Source: Salinarimonas ramus (GTDB lineage Bacteria > Pseudomonadota > Alphaproteobacteria > Rhizobiales > Beijerinckiaceae). From it: a stretch of 64,000 nucleotides of DNA. The notes under the pieces are model-generated. The model was given only the letters and a program-made list of their open reading frames with translations. It did not search any database and was not told the DNA's origin. The DNA is taken from the NCBI RefSeq assembly GCF_014645695.1, contig NZ_BMMF01000005.1, forward strand, positions 173,797 to 237,796, read 5' to 3'. The position numbers and the translations under genes were made by a program. Positions 1 through 8,238 of the stretch are shown piece by piece. The stretch's first letter is position 1. Every line of letters starts with the position of its first letter.

Positions 1-1788
1 TGGCTGCGCGACGGCTCGGGCGCCGTCGCCTGGGCCAATCCCGCCTGGCTTGCCGCCGTGGAAGCGCAGAGCCTGGAGGACGCCCGCGCCCGCGGCCTCG
101 AGCTCCTCGATCGCACGGCCCGCGAGGAAGCGGCCACCGCCCGCGCCGAGAAGGCGCACTTCGCTACGCGCACCACGGCCATCGTCGCCGGCGCGCGGCG
201 CACCATCGACGTCGCCGAGACGCCCTCGCCCGGCGGCTTCGTCGGCATCGCCGTCGACGTCACGGATCTGGAGGACATGCGCTCGGACCTGCAGCGCCAG
301 ATGCAGGCGCACGTGCGCACCCTCGACCACCTGCCCAACGCCGTGGCGATCTTCGACGCGCGCCAGCGCCTCGTCTTCCACAATTCCGCCTATCGCGCCC
401 TGTGGGGCCTCGACCGCGCCTATCTCGAGAGCGGCCCCTCCGAGGGCGAGATCCTCGACCGGCTGCGTGCCGAGCGGCGCCTGCCCGAGCAGGCGGACTG
501 GCGGCGCTGGAAGGCGGACGTGCTCGCCGCCTACCGCGCCATCGAGCCCCAGGAGACCTGGTGGCACCTGCCCGACGGGCGCACGCTCCACGTCGTCGCC
601 AACCCCAACCCGCAGGGCGGGCTCACCTGGCTGTTCGACGACGTCTCCGAGCATCTCTCGCTGGAGAGCCGCTACAATTCCCTCATGCGCGTGCAGGGCG
701 AGACCCTCGACGCGCTGGAGGAGGGCGTCGCCGTGTTCGGCTCGGACGGGCGCCTCAAGCTCGCCAACCGCGCCTTCCGCGCCCTCTGGCGCCTACCGGA
801 GCCCGCGAAGGGCGAGGAGCCGCATCTGGAGAGCGTCGTCACCGCCTGCCGCACGCTCGCGCCCGACGAGGAGGCGTGGGAGCGCATCCGCGGCGCCATC
901 GCCGGCGACGCCGAGGAGCGCACCGAGATCGCGCTGCGCCTCGCGCGCCGCGACGGGGTGCACCTCGACTGCGCCGTCCAGCCGCTGCCCGACGGCGCGA
1001 CGCTCATCGCCTTCGTCGACGTGACCGCGAGCGTCAACGTCGAGCGCGCGCTCATCGAGAAGAACGAGGCGCTGGAGGCCGCCGCGCGGCTGCGCGAGGA
1101 CTTCGTCCACCACGTCTCCTACGAGCTGCGCTCGCCGCTCACGACGATCATCGGCTTCGCGCAGCTCCTCGGCGACGAGACGGTCGGCGGCCTCAACGAC
1201 CGCCAGCGCGAATATGCCGGGCTGATCATGCGCTCGTCGGGCGCGCTGCTCGCCATCATCAACGACATCCTCGACCTCGCCTCCATCGACACGGGCTCGC
1301 TCGAGCTCGACCCGGAGGAGGTCGACATCCGCGAGACCATCGACGCCGCCGTGCGCGGGCTCGACGACCGCATCGCCGAGCACAAGCTCTCCCTCGTCAT
1401 CGACGTCGATCCGGGCATCGGCAGCTTCGTCGCGGACGCCAAGCGGGTGCGCCAGGTGCTCTTCAATCTCCTCTCGAACGCGGTCGGCTTCTCGGAGACC
1501 GGCGCACGCGTGCGCCTCTCCGCCCGCCGGCAGGCGGGGGAGGTGGTGTTCGAGGTGGCCGACCAGGGTCGCGGCATCCCCGACGACGTGGTCGAGCGCG
1601 TCTTCGACCGGTTCGAGAGCCATACGCTCGGCACGCGCCACCGCGGCGTGGGGCTCGGCCTCGCCATCGTGCGCTCCTTCGTCGAGCTGCACGGAGGGCG
1701 GGTGTCCTTGACCTCGCGGCCGGGATCGGGAACGACGGTGACGTGCGTCTTCCCGGCCGACGGCCCGCAACGCCTCGCGGCGGAATGA
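1..1788 (+). CDS. divL: DivL-like tyrosine pseudo-histidine kinase (5' end outside window)
   Basis: The reading frame is open from base 1, so this is the C-terminal 595 residues of a longer protein. It has tandem PAS-like segments, a dimerization helix and a HATPase_c domain. The H-box reads HHVSYELRSPLTTIIGF: the position of the phospho-accepting histidine is tyrosine (codon 1120-1122), the hallmark of DivL, which in Caulobacter controls CckA/CtrA cell-cycle signalling as an atypical kinase. The ATP-lid features (NLLSNA, DQGRGIP, GVGLGLAIVRSF) are intact, so nucleotide binding is probably retained. The following gene is tsaE, as I recall for divL in relatives. Membrane or N-terminal parts cannot be judged here. 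Identification as DivL rests on the Tyr, the domain set and the neighbour. Confidence 0.88.
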   Translation, partial: WLRDGSGAVAWANPAWLAAVEAQSLEDARARGLELLDRTAREEAATARAEKAHFATRTTAIVAGARRTIDVAETPSPGGFVGIAVDVTDLEDMRSDLQRQMQAHVRTLDHLPNAVAIFDARQRLVFHNSAYRALWGLDRAYLESGPSEGEILDRLRAERRLPEQADWRRWKADVLAAYRAIEPQETWWHLPDGRTLHVVANPNPQGGLTWLFDDVSEHLSLESRYNSLMRVQGETLDALEEGVAVFGSDGRLKLANRAFRALWRLPEPAKGEEPHLESVVTACRTLAPDEEAWERIRGAIAGDAEERTEIALRLARRDGVHLDCAVQPLPDGATLIAFVDVTASVNVERALIEKNEALEAAARLREDFVHHVSYELRSPLTTIIGFAQLLGDETVGGLNDRQREYAGLIMRSSGALLAIINDILDLASIDTGSLELDPEEVDIRETIDAAVRGLDDRIAEHKLSLVIDVDPGIGSFVADAKRVRQVLFNLLSNAVGFSETGARVRLSARRQAGEVVFEVADQGRGIPDDVVERVFDRFESHTLGTRHRGVGLGLAIVRSFVELHGGRVSLTSRPGSGTTVTCVFPADGPQRLAAE

Positions 1789-1859
1789 CGGCGCTGCCGA
1801 GGCCGCGCGGACGGGGGCTGGGGGCTTTTCCGTTTTTCGCACGCTGGAGCGAGGATGCG

Positions 1860-3446
1860 ATGCCCGACAGAGGCCTGATGGGGTTGCCCCCGGGTCCCGA
1901 CCCGCGCCTGCCGGTCTGGGAGGTCCTGCTCGACGACGAGCAGGCGACCCGCGACATGGCGCGCTTCATCGCCGACGAGCTCAAGCCGGGAGACGTGGTG
2001 ACGCTCTCGGGCGGGCTGGGCGCCGGCAAGACCACGCTGGCGCGCGCCATCGTGCGTGCGCTCGCCGGCGATCCCGGGCTCGAGGTGCCGAGCCCGACCT
2101 TCACGCTCATGCAGACCTACGACACGCGCAAGGCGCCCGTCGTCCACGCCGACTTCTACCGGCTGGGCTCCTCCGACGAGCTCGTCGAGATGGGCTGGGA
2201 GGAGGCGACGGAGGGCGCCGTCACGCTCGTCGAATGGCCGGACCGGGCCGCCGGCGCGCTCTCCGCCTCGCGCCTCGACATCACCCTCGACATCGTCTCC
2301 GCCGACGGCGCGCAGGCGCGCGTGGCGATCCTCGTCGGCGTCGGCGCCTTCGGCGAGCGATTGGTGCGGGCGCGCGCCCTCAAGGGGCTCCTCGCACGAG
2401 CCGGCTGGACCGGCGCGCGCCGCACGCCCATGACCGGCGACGCCTCGACCCGCGCCTACGAGCGGCTCACCCGCGAGACCGGCGAGAACGCGGTCCTGAT
2501 GATCGCGCCGCGCCGCCCCGACGGCCCGCCGATCCGCCAGGGCAAGCCCTACAGCGCCATCGCGCGCCTCGCCGAGAGCGTCCACGCCTTCGTCGCCGTC
2601 GATCGCGGCCTGCGCTCGCTCGGCCTCTCCGCCCCGCGCATCCTGGGCGAGGCGCTCGACGAGGGCCTGCTCCTGCTCGAGGATCTCGGCGCCGAGCCGG
2701 TGGTCGACGCGAACGGCCCGATCCCGGAGCGCTACGCCGAGGCGGCGCGGCTCCTCGTCGGCATCCACGCGACGACGCTCCCCCACGTGCTCCCCGTCGC
2801 CGACGAGATCGAGCACGTCATCCCGCCCTACGACGAGGCGGCCTTGACCATCGAGGTCGAGCTCTTCGTCGACTGGTACCTGCGCTTCCGGGTCGGCCAC
2901 GAGCTGTCGAGCGCGGCGCGCGCCGACTTCCTCAACGCCTGGCGCGAGGCGCTCGCGGACGTCATCGCCGCGCCCGCCACCTGGACGCTGCGCGACTACC
3001 ATTCGCCGAACCTCATCTGGCTCCCCGAGCGCGAGGGCGTCGCGCGCCTCGGCCTCATCGACTTCCAGGACGCGGTGCTCGGCCACCCGGCCTACGACCT
3101 CGTCTCGCTGGCGCAGGACGCGCGGGTCGACGTCGCGCCGGAGCTCGAATTGAAGCTGCTCTCGCTCTACGCCCGAGAGCGCCGGGCGCGCGATCCTGCC
3201 TTCGACGTCGCCGCCTTCGCGCGGGACTACGCGATCCTCGGCGCGCAGCGGGCGACGAAGATCCTCGGCATCTTCGTGCGGCTCGACCGGCGCGACCGCA
3301 AGCCCGGCTACCTCGCCCACCTGCCGCGGCTCGAAGCCTATCTCGCCCGCAATCTCGCCCATCCGGCGCTGGCGCGCCTGAAGGCGTGGTACGAGACCCA
3401 CGCGCCGCGCCTCCTCGCGCCGGCGGCCGGATCCGACGAGACATGA
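1860..3446 (+). CDS. tsaE: Bifunctional TsaE ATPase / AmgK-type anomeric sugar kinase fusion
   Basis: This 528-residue protein joins two enzymes. Residues 1 to about 160 are TsaE, the ATPase that drives tRNA t6A37 threonylcarbamoylation: Walker A GGLGAGKTTLARAI, then SPTFTL, ADFYRL and VEWPDRA. From about residue 172 it is an aminoglycoside-phosphotransferase-fold kinase of the AmgK type (N-acetylmuramate/N-acetylglucosamine anomeric kinase), with RDYHSPNL as catalytic loop and LIDFQDA as metal-binding loop. The ATG at 1860 follows GAGG at 1850-1853; the frame is open much further upstream only because of high GC. The stop overlaps the murU start by 4 bp (ATGA). AmgK and MurU are consecutive steps of peptidoglycan recycling, so context supports the kinase call. 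The fusion itself is common in Alphaproteobacteria. Confidence 0.9.
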   Translation: MPDRGLMGLPPGPDPRLPVWEVLLDDEQATRDMARFIADELKPGDVVTLSGGLGAGKTTLARAIVRALAGDPGLEVPSPTFTLMQTYDTRKAPVVHADFYRLGSSDELVEMGWEEATEGAVTLVEWPDRAAGALSASRLDITLDIVSADGAQARVAILVGVGAFGERLVRARALKGLLARAGWTGARRTPMTGDASTRAYERLTRETGENAVLMIAPRRPDGPPIRQGKPYSAIARLAESVHAFVAVDRGLRSLGLSAPRILGEALDEGLLLLEDLGAEPVVDANGPIPERYAEAARLLVGIHATTLPHVLPVADEIEHVIPPYDEAALTIEVELFVDWYLRFRVGHELSSAARADFLNAWREALADVIAAPATWTLRDYHSPNLIWLPEREGVARLGLIDFQDAVLGHPAYDLVSLAQDARVDVAPELELKLLSLYARERRARDPAFDVAAFARDYAILGAQRATKILGIFVRLDRRDRKPGYLAHLPRLEAYLARNLAHPALARLKAWYETHAPRLLAPAAGSDET

Positions 3447-4183
3447 ACGCCGCCGATCGCTCCCTCGTGCGCCCCACCACCGCCATGGTGCTCGCCGCCG
3501 GCTACGGCCGGCGCATGCGCCCGCTGACGACGACGACGCCCAAGCCCCTCGTGCGGCTCGGCGGCAAGGCGATGCTCGACCACGCGCTGGACCGGCTCGC
3601 CGCGGCGGGCGTGGAGAAGGCCGTCGTCAACGTCCACTACCTCGCCGACCTCATCGAGGCGCATTGCGCCCGCCGCAGCGGCCCGCCCGCCCTCGTGATC
3701 TCCGACGAGCGCGAGCGGCTCCTCGACACCGGCGGCGGCGTCAAGGCCGCGCTCGCGCATCTCGGGCCCGGGCCCTTCCTCCTCCACAACACCGATTCCG
3801 TCTGGATCGAGGGGCCGCGCAGCAACGTCGCGCGGCTCGTCGCCCATTTCGACCCCGCGCGCATGGACATCGCCCTCCTCCTCGCCGCGACGGCGACATC
3901 GGTGGGCTTCGACGGGCCGGGCGACTTCGAGATGGACGCCACGGGGCGCCTCGCGCGCCGGCGCGAGCGGGGCGTCGCGCCCTTCGCTTATGCGGGCGTC
4001 GCGATCCTCTCGCCGGCGCTCTTCGCGGATACGCCGGAGGGGCCGTTCTCGCTCAACCTGCTCTTCGACCGCGCAGAGCGGGAGGGCCGCCTGCACGGCC
4101 TGCGCCTCGACGGGACGTGGCTGCACGTGGGCGATCCGCAGGCGCACCGGGAGGCGGAGATGCGCCTGGCGGTTTCGACCTGA
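3443..4183 (+). CDS. murU: MurU-type N-acetylmuramate-1-phosphate uridylyltransferase
   Basis: A 246-residue sugar-1-phosphate nucleotidyltransferase. The N-terminus carries the nucleotide-binding signature LAAGYGRRMRPLT with TPKPL, and HNTDSVW supplies the metal-binding aspartate. MurU makes UDP-MurNAc from MurNAc-1-phosphate, the step after AmgK, and lets the cell re-use wall sugars while bypassing fosfomycin-sensitive de novo synthesis. The start ATG overlaps the stop of the tsaE-amgK gene (ATGA at 3443-3446), which implies translational coupling. In many relatives the next genes are addB-addA; here they are absent and a GGDEF gene follows. A generic NDP-sugar pyrophosphorylase would be the alternative, but the overlap with AmgK makes MurU the better call. 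Confidence 0.88.
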   Translation: MNAADRSLVRPTTAMVLAAGYGRRMRPLTTTTPKPLVRLGGKAMLDHALDRLAAAGVEKAVVNVHYLADLIEAHCARRSGPPALVISDERERLLDTGGGVKAALAHLGPGPFLLHNTDSVWIEGPRSNVARLVAHFDPARMDIALLLAATATSVGFDGPGDFEMDATGRLARRRERGVAPFAYAGVAILSPALFADTPEGPFSLNLLFDRAEREGRLHGLRLDGTWLHVGDPQAHREAEMRLAVST

Positions 4184-4271
4184 ACGTGCGCCGCGCGCGC
4201 GAGGCCATCCTGTCGCGTTAGAGGCTTCTTAAGCCGTCCGCTCTATTGCTGCTCATATCTTCCGGACGGGA

Positions 4272-5195
4272 ATGGGGCGGCACATGCATATCGTGGTCGT
4301 GGACTCGAGCCGGGTCGTGCTCAAGATGGTGGCCGGCCTGCTCGAACCGCGTGGGCACCGCGTCGACACGTTCACGGACAGCCGCGAGGCGCTCGCCTTC
4401 GTCACCGACACCGCAAGCGTGGACGCGCTGATCACGAGCCTCGAGACGCGCCCCATCGGCGGCTTCGAGCTCTGCTGGTCCGCGCGCCTGCTCGCGGAGG
4501 ACCGCCGCCCGCTCTACATCATCGCCATGTCCTCCACCGACAATGCGCGCAACCTCTCCGAGGCGCTCGATTCCGGCGCGGACGACTTCCTCTCCAAGCC
4601 CCCCGTGGCGGAGGAGCTGAACGCGCGCCTGCGCGCCGCCCAGCGGCTCACAACGCTCCAGCGCGAGCTGATCCGGCTGGCCGAGACCGATTCGCTGACG
4701 GGCCTCCTCAACCGCGGCGCCTTCATGCACCGCCTCGGCGACGCCGCGCGCCGCTTCGGCCCGCAGAACAAGCTCGCGCTGGTGAGCCTCGATCTCGACT
4801 TCTTCAAGAAGATCAACGACGGGCAGGGCCACGCGGTGGGCGACGCCGCCATCCGCGCCACCGGCGAGGTGCTCGCCGAGGTCGCCCGCGAGCACAAGGG
4901 CTTCGCCGGGCGCGTCGGCGGCGAGGAGTTCTCGCTCGCCCTGCCCGGCATGCGCGGCATGGAGGCCTCCGACGTCGCATCCAGCCTGCGCGGCAAGATC
5001 TCCGAGATCCGGGTGCGCGGCCGCTCGGGCCCGGTGAAGTTCACGGCCAGCCTCGGCGTCGGCGAATGGTCCGACGGGGAGACCGTGGAGGGCCTCCTCA
5101 AGCGCGCCGACCTCGCGCTCTACGACGCCAAGGCCAACGGCCGCGACCGCGTGATGACGGCGTTCTCGGACGTGTACGTGTCGCGGGTGGGGTGA
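4272..5195 (+). CDS. Receiver-GGDEF diguanylate cyclase with degenerate receiver
   Basis: This 307-residue cytosolic protein has a CheY-like receiver (about 4-120) and a GGDEF domain (about 135-300). The cyclase signature is GGEEF (216-220) with the substrate motif SLDLDFFKKIND, so it should make c-di-GMP. No RxxD inhibitory site stands five residues before GGEEF. The receiver is unusual: the phospho-acceptor position is Ser56 (codon 4437-4439) instead of Asp, and the acidic pair is D11-S12; Lys109 and Ser87/88 are kept. Phosphorylation is therefore unlikely. An in-frame ATG at 4284 (MHIVVVD), with GGGGCGG just upstream, is an equally good start. It lies 88 bp after murU and is convergent with the deaminase gene, 4 bp away. 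Confidence 0.87.
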   Translation: MGRHMHIVVVDSSRVVLKMVAGLLEPRGHRVDTFTDSREALAFVTDTASVDALITSLETRPIGGFELCWSARLLAEDRRPLYIIAMSSTDNARNLSEALDSGADDFLSKPPVAEELNARLRAAQRLTTLQRELIRLAETDSLTGLLNRGAFMHRLGDAARRFGPQNKLALVSLDLDFFKKINDGQGHAVGDAAIRATGEVLAEVAREHKGFAGRVGGEEFSLALPGMRGMEASDVASSLRGKISEIRVRGRSGPVKFTASLGVGEWSDGETVEGLLKRADLALYDAKANGRDRVMTAFSDVYVSRVG

Positions 5196-5199
5196 GCAG

Positions 5200-6762
5200 T
5201 CAGAGCGATCCGCCCTCGGAGTCTTCGAGAGGCGTGGTCGCGGCGAGCAGGCTCGCGAAATGAAGGACCTTCTGCTCCTCAGTCACGATGTAGGCTTCGA
5301 CGTCGCTTCCCACGATCGGGACGGGAGTGCCGGCCATCCACGTTTGCGCCCGGCCGTCCGGGCCCTTACGTTTCTGCTTCTCGAAGAAGTCTCGATACCG
5401 GAACGGCGCGATGCCGATGAACGGCTCGAAGCGGACGCGGCCATGATCGCACTCGGGCGATGTCGTCGTGTCGGGCCGGCCGAGCACGATCTCGTCGGGA
5501 TAGAGCTCGGTCGCGTAGCTCTTCGGGTAGGGCTCGATGTAGACCACGCGCTTGATCCCTGCGGCGATGATGTGCTTGGCGCAGAGATGGCAGGGGAACG
5601 TGGTGCAGAAGAGCGTCGCGTCCTTCAGCGAGATGCCCAGGCGCGCCGCGTCGGTTATCGCGTTCATCTCCGCATGGATGATGCGCCCGTACTCGATCAT
5701 GTCCATCAGCAGAAGCTGCTTGCCGAGATCGACACCCTTCTCGGTCTTGATGCGGGCGAGCAGCGAGCGTGAGTCGAGCGCACCGTACTCCTCCGTGACG
5801 ACGCCGACCTCGGCGAGACGGTGGAGGGCGTCGGAGAGGAGCTTGTGCTTGAATTCCTCGTTGGTGTCGGTGCCACGCACGTACTCGCGCGATTCCGGCT
5901 CGTCCCCGTCCCAGTAGGTCCCGCCGTGGCGGCTGGGGACCTCGTTGGTGCCGAGAACCTTGACCTCTCCTTCCGCGGAGAACACCGCGGCGCCGACCTG
6001 CCTCGAGAGATCGAGGGAGCGAAGGGCCGCCGACTTCGCGAGGTACATTCCGTGCTCGTCGCGGGTCGGGGAGGCGTAGTTGTAGCCGAATACGAGCCGG
6101 ACGAGGCGCTCGACGGTCTTGCCGATATCCCGCGTTCGATCGCTGTCGATGAAGGCGTCAGCGAGCGGAAAGACGTCGCGGAGACGTTGGCCATGCTCCA
6201 CCTTTCCCTCGAATTCGTCGCGGTCTAGAAGCTCGCCCGCCTTGTTCTCGAATTGGCGGCCCCGCGTGGCGGCGGGGTCGGCGTCGCGCATGCGCTCGAC
6301 GAGGCGGGTCCGACGCCGGCTCGTTTCCGAATGGACCGAGATCTGGAAGACGCGCTTGCCGTACACTTCGCGCAGAAGCGCGATCTCCTCCGGCCGCTTC
6401 AGCTGCCGCACGATGTAGGCGACACCCGGTTTCAGGGTCGTTTCGGAGCCGCTGATGCGAAAGCGTTCCCTGCGGATCATCGTGAGTGCCGCGTAGGCCA
6501 TCGCCGCCATGACGCCGATACGCTCGCGCAACGCGTTCGCTTCCTCGATCAAGCGCATAACGCGATCGCCGAAGCCCTCGCCCGCTTTCGGCGACGGACG
6601 GATCTCTCGCAGATAATCGGTGATGTGGATTTGCACCGCGTCGTAACCGACGCGGTGAAGCTGCTCCGTTAGCTCTGCCTGCACGGCATCGAGGTCGGAG
6701 CCGACGGGAGCGCAGAGACAGAAGACCAGTTCGGGAGCATTCTTCGGTTCATGCTGCGGCAT
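5200..6762 (-). CDS. AvcD-like anti-phage deoxycytidylate (dCTP) deaminase
   Basis: A 520-residue two-part protein. The N-terminal 230 residues look like a P-loop nucleotide-kinase-like module (PELVFCLCAPVGSDLD at the first strand and loop). The C-terminal half is a zinc deoxycytidylate deaminase: HAE at 363-365 and PCHLC at 390-394 provide the His/Glu/Cys/Cys zinc centre. This architecture is that of AvcD and related anti-phage dCTP/dCMP deaminases, which deplete dC nucleotides during infection. I chose the ATG at 6762 because it starts just before the conserved first strand; a GTG at 6795 would add 11 residues. Local composition is less GC-extreme than the neighbours, suggesting acquisition. 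It reads leftward and shares its promoter region with a divergent small ORF. Confidence 0.85.
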   Translation of the reverse strand: MPQHEPKNAPELVFCLCAPVGSDLDAVQAELTEQLHRVGYDAVQIHITDYLREIRPSPKAGEGFGDRVMRLIEEANALRERIGVMAAMAYAALTMIRRERFRISGSETTLKPGVAYIVRQLKRPEEIALLREVYGKRVFQISVHSETSRRRTRLVERMRDADPAATRGRQFENKAGELLDRDEFEGKVEHGQRLRDVFPLADAFIDSDRTRDIGKTVERLVRLVFGYNYASPTRDEHGMYLAKSAALRSLDLSRQVGAAVFSAEGEVKVLGTNEVPSRHGGTYWDGDEPESREYVRGTDTNEEFKHKLLSDALHRLAEVGVVTEEYGALDSRSLLARIKTEKGVDLGKQLLLMDMIEYGRIIHAEMNAITDAARLGISLKDATLFCTTFPCHLCAKHIIAAGIKRVVYIEPYPKSYATELYPDEIVLGRPDTTTSPECDHGRVRFEPFIGIAPFRYRDFFEKQKRKGPDGRAQTWMAGTPVPIVGSDVEAYIVTEEQKVLHFASLLAATTPLEDSEGGSL

Positions 6763-6797
6763 GCGTGCGGCGTCGCTTCTGTGTGAGTTCGGCACAT

Positions 6798-6811
6798 TCC
6801 GGCATGCCGGA
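6798..6811. promoter_or_regulatory. 14-bp perfect palindrome in the divergent promoter of the deaminase locus
   Basis: TCCGGCATGCCGGA reads identically on both strands. It lies 3 bp beyond the possible GTG start and 36 bp beyond the ATG start of the deaminase, and 61 bp before the divergent 76-residue ORF. A weaker inverted repeat, GAATC (6819-6823) with GATTC (6833-6837), and a TATAAA (6841-6846) that could serve as a rightward -10 follow. A dimeric repressor site controlling both genes is an inference from position and symmetry only. Confidence 0.4.
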
Positions 6812-6871
6812 CGTTTCTGAATCTGCTAACCTGATTCGCGTATAAAACAATAGCTGCTACGGGAGATCGAC

Positions 6872-7102
6872 ATGGCTCAGCGCGCGAGCTTCGAACGCGG
6901 TTGGTTCGCAAGGCAGTTGCTCGAGCTCGTCGACAAGGACCCACCTCCTTTCGAGTCCTCGCTCGAGAAGCACATCGATCGCGACGCGATACGCGCTTAC
7001 GCCACGCGCATGAAGGACCGCATCGAAGCGGAAGAGCGCGCCGCACGAGCCTCGTCCACCTCCGACGACGCCGAAGCAGCCGATCTCTCGCCCGATCGCT
7101 GA
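6872..7102 (+). CDS. Small hypothetical protein divergent from the anti-phage deaminase
   Basis: A 76-residue hydrophilic protein with no recognised domain. Residues 9-60 look helical (FERGWFARQLLELV, then an acidic/basic stretch AYATRMKDRIEAEERAA), and the tail is Ser/Asp-rich. There is no signal peptide, membrane segment or Cys pair. GGGAGA at 6861-6866, six bases before the ATG, is a plausible ribosome site, and TATAAA at 6841 a possible -10. Its only functional hint is its head-to-head position with the AvcD-like gene. It could be an associated regulator or simply a resident small gene. I do not recognise a family. Confidence 0.6.
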   Translation: MAQRASFERGWFARQLLELVDKDPPPFESSLEKHIDRDAIRAYATRMKDRIEAEERAARASSTSDDAEAADLSPDR

Positions 7103-7183
7103 GACGTTTCTCGCCCCCCTTGCCCCCCGCCCCTCCCCTGGTGTGAACTCTACCGAACCGAACGCGGGCCCGGGAGGACCACC

Positions 7184-8161
7184 ATGCGCGCCATCGTCAT
7201 CGAGAAGAGCGAGGCCGGCACCGTCGCCGCGCTGAAGGACTTTCCCGAGAGCGAGCTGATGGAGGGGGACGTGACGCTCGCCGTCTCCCACTCGACCGTG
7301 AACTACAAGGACGGGCTCGCGATCACGGGCAGGATGCCCGTGGTGCGGCGCTTTCCGATGATCGCGGGGATCGACGCCGCAGGCATCGTCGAGGCATCCA
7401 CGCATCCCGATTGGAAGCCCGGCGACGCGGCGATCCTCACGGGCTGGGGCGTCGGGGAGACGCATCTGGGCTGCTATGCCGAGAAGGTGCGCGTGCCGGG
7501 CGACTGGCTCGTGCCGCTGCCCGAGGGCATGGACGCGGCGCACGCCATGGCCTTCGGGACCGCGGGGCTGACGGCGGCGCTCTGCGTGCTGGCGCTAGAG
7601 CGCCACGGGCTCGCGCCCGATGCCGGCCCGGCGCTGGTGACGGGCGCCGCCGGCGGCGTCGGCTCCGTGGCCGTGGCGCTCCTCGCGAAAGCCGGCTGGC
7701 GGGTGATCGCCGCGACCGGCCGGCCGGAGGAGGCCGACTACCTCACGGGCCTCGGCGCCGCCGAGATCCTGCCTCGCGCCGAGCTCGCGGGTCCGCCCAA
7801 GCCGCTCGCCAAGGCGCGCTGGGCGGCCGCCGTCGACACGGTGGGCGGCGGCGTCCTCGCCAACGTGCTCGCCATGACGCAGCCCGACGGCGCCGTCGCC
7901 GCCTGCGGCAATGCCGGCGGCATGGACCTGCCGACCTCGGTCGCGCCCTTCATCCTGCGCGGCGTGGCGCTGCTCGGCGTCAACTCGGTCCCCGCCCCGA
8001 TCCCGCTGCGCCGCGCCGCCTGGGACCGGCTCGCCCGCGACGTCGACCCCGCGATCCTCGACGCCATGACGACGACGATCCCGCTCGAGGACGTGATCGG
8101 CACGGCCGAGGAGATCCTCGCTGGACGGGTGCGCGGGCGCGTGGTGGTGGAGGTGGGGTAG
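7184..8161 (+). CDS. acuI: AcuI/YhdH-type quinone oxidoreductase-like acrylyl-CoA reductase
   Basis: A 325-residue zinc-independent medium-chain dehydrogenase/reductase. The start MRAIVIEK, the SHSTVNYKDGLAITG segment and MIAGIDAAGIV match the YhdH/AcuI subgroup, and TGAAGGVGSVAVALLAKAG is the NADPH-binding Rossmann loop. AcuI reduces acrylyl-CoA to propionyl-CoA with NADPH, which detoxifies acrylate and serves 3-hydroxypropionate or DMSP breakdown in marine and saline bacteria. A strong ribosome site (GGGAGGA) precedes the ATG. It stands alone as a monocistronic gene with no DMSP lyase nearby, so the physiological substrate here is inferred from the family only. Confidence 0.82.
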   Translation: MRAIVIEKSEAGTVAALKDFPESELMEGDVTLAVSHSTVNYKDGLAITGRMPVVRRFPMIAGIDAAGIVEASTHPDWKPGDAAILTGWGVGETHLGCYAEKVRVPGDWLVPLPEGMDAAHAMAFGTAGLTAALCVLALERHGLAPDAGPALVTGAAGGVGSVAVALLAKAGWRVIAATGRPEEADYLTGLGAAEILPRAELAGPPKPLAKARWAAAVDTVGGGVLANVLAMTQPDGAVAACGNAGGMDLPTSVAPFILRGVALLGVNSVPAPIPLRRAAWDRLARDVDPAILDAMTTTIPLEDVIGTAEEILAGRVRGRVVVEVG

Positions 8162-8238
8162 GGTTCCTGCCGGTTCCCCCCGCCGCCGAACCGTGCTAAC
8201 CGCCCGCGAACGCCAGACACTCGCGGGATACACCCATC

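Noticed and set aside
402-1859. Long open frame upstream of the TsaE start that would extend it by almost 500 residues
   Set aside because: The translation is Arg/Ala-rich and lies over the divL reading frame; TsaE homology begins only after 1860, where a ribosome site is present.
1119-3401. Large antisense open frames opposite divL, tsaE-amgK, infB, coxL and other genes
   Set aside because: At this GC content antisense frames stay open by chance; their products are Arg/Gly/Val repeats without domains.
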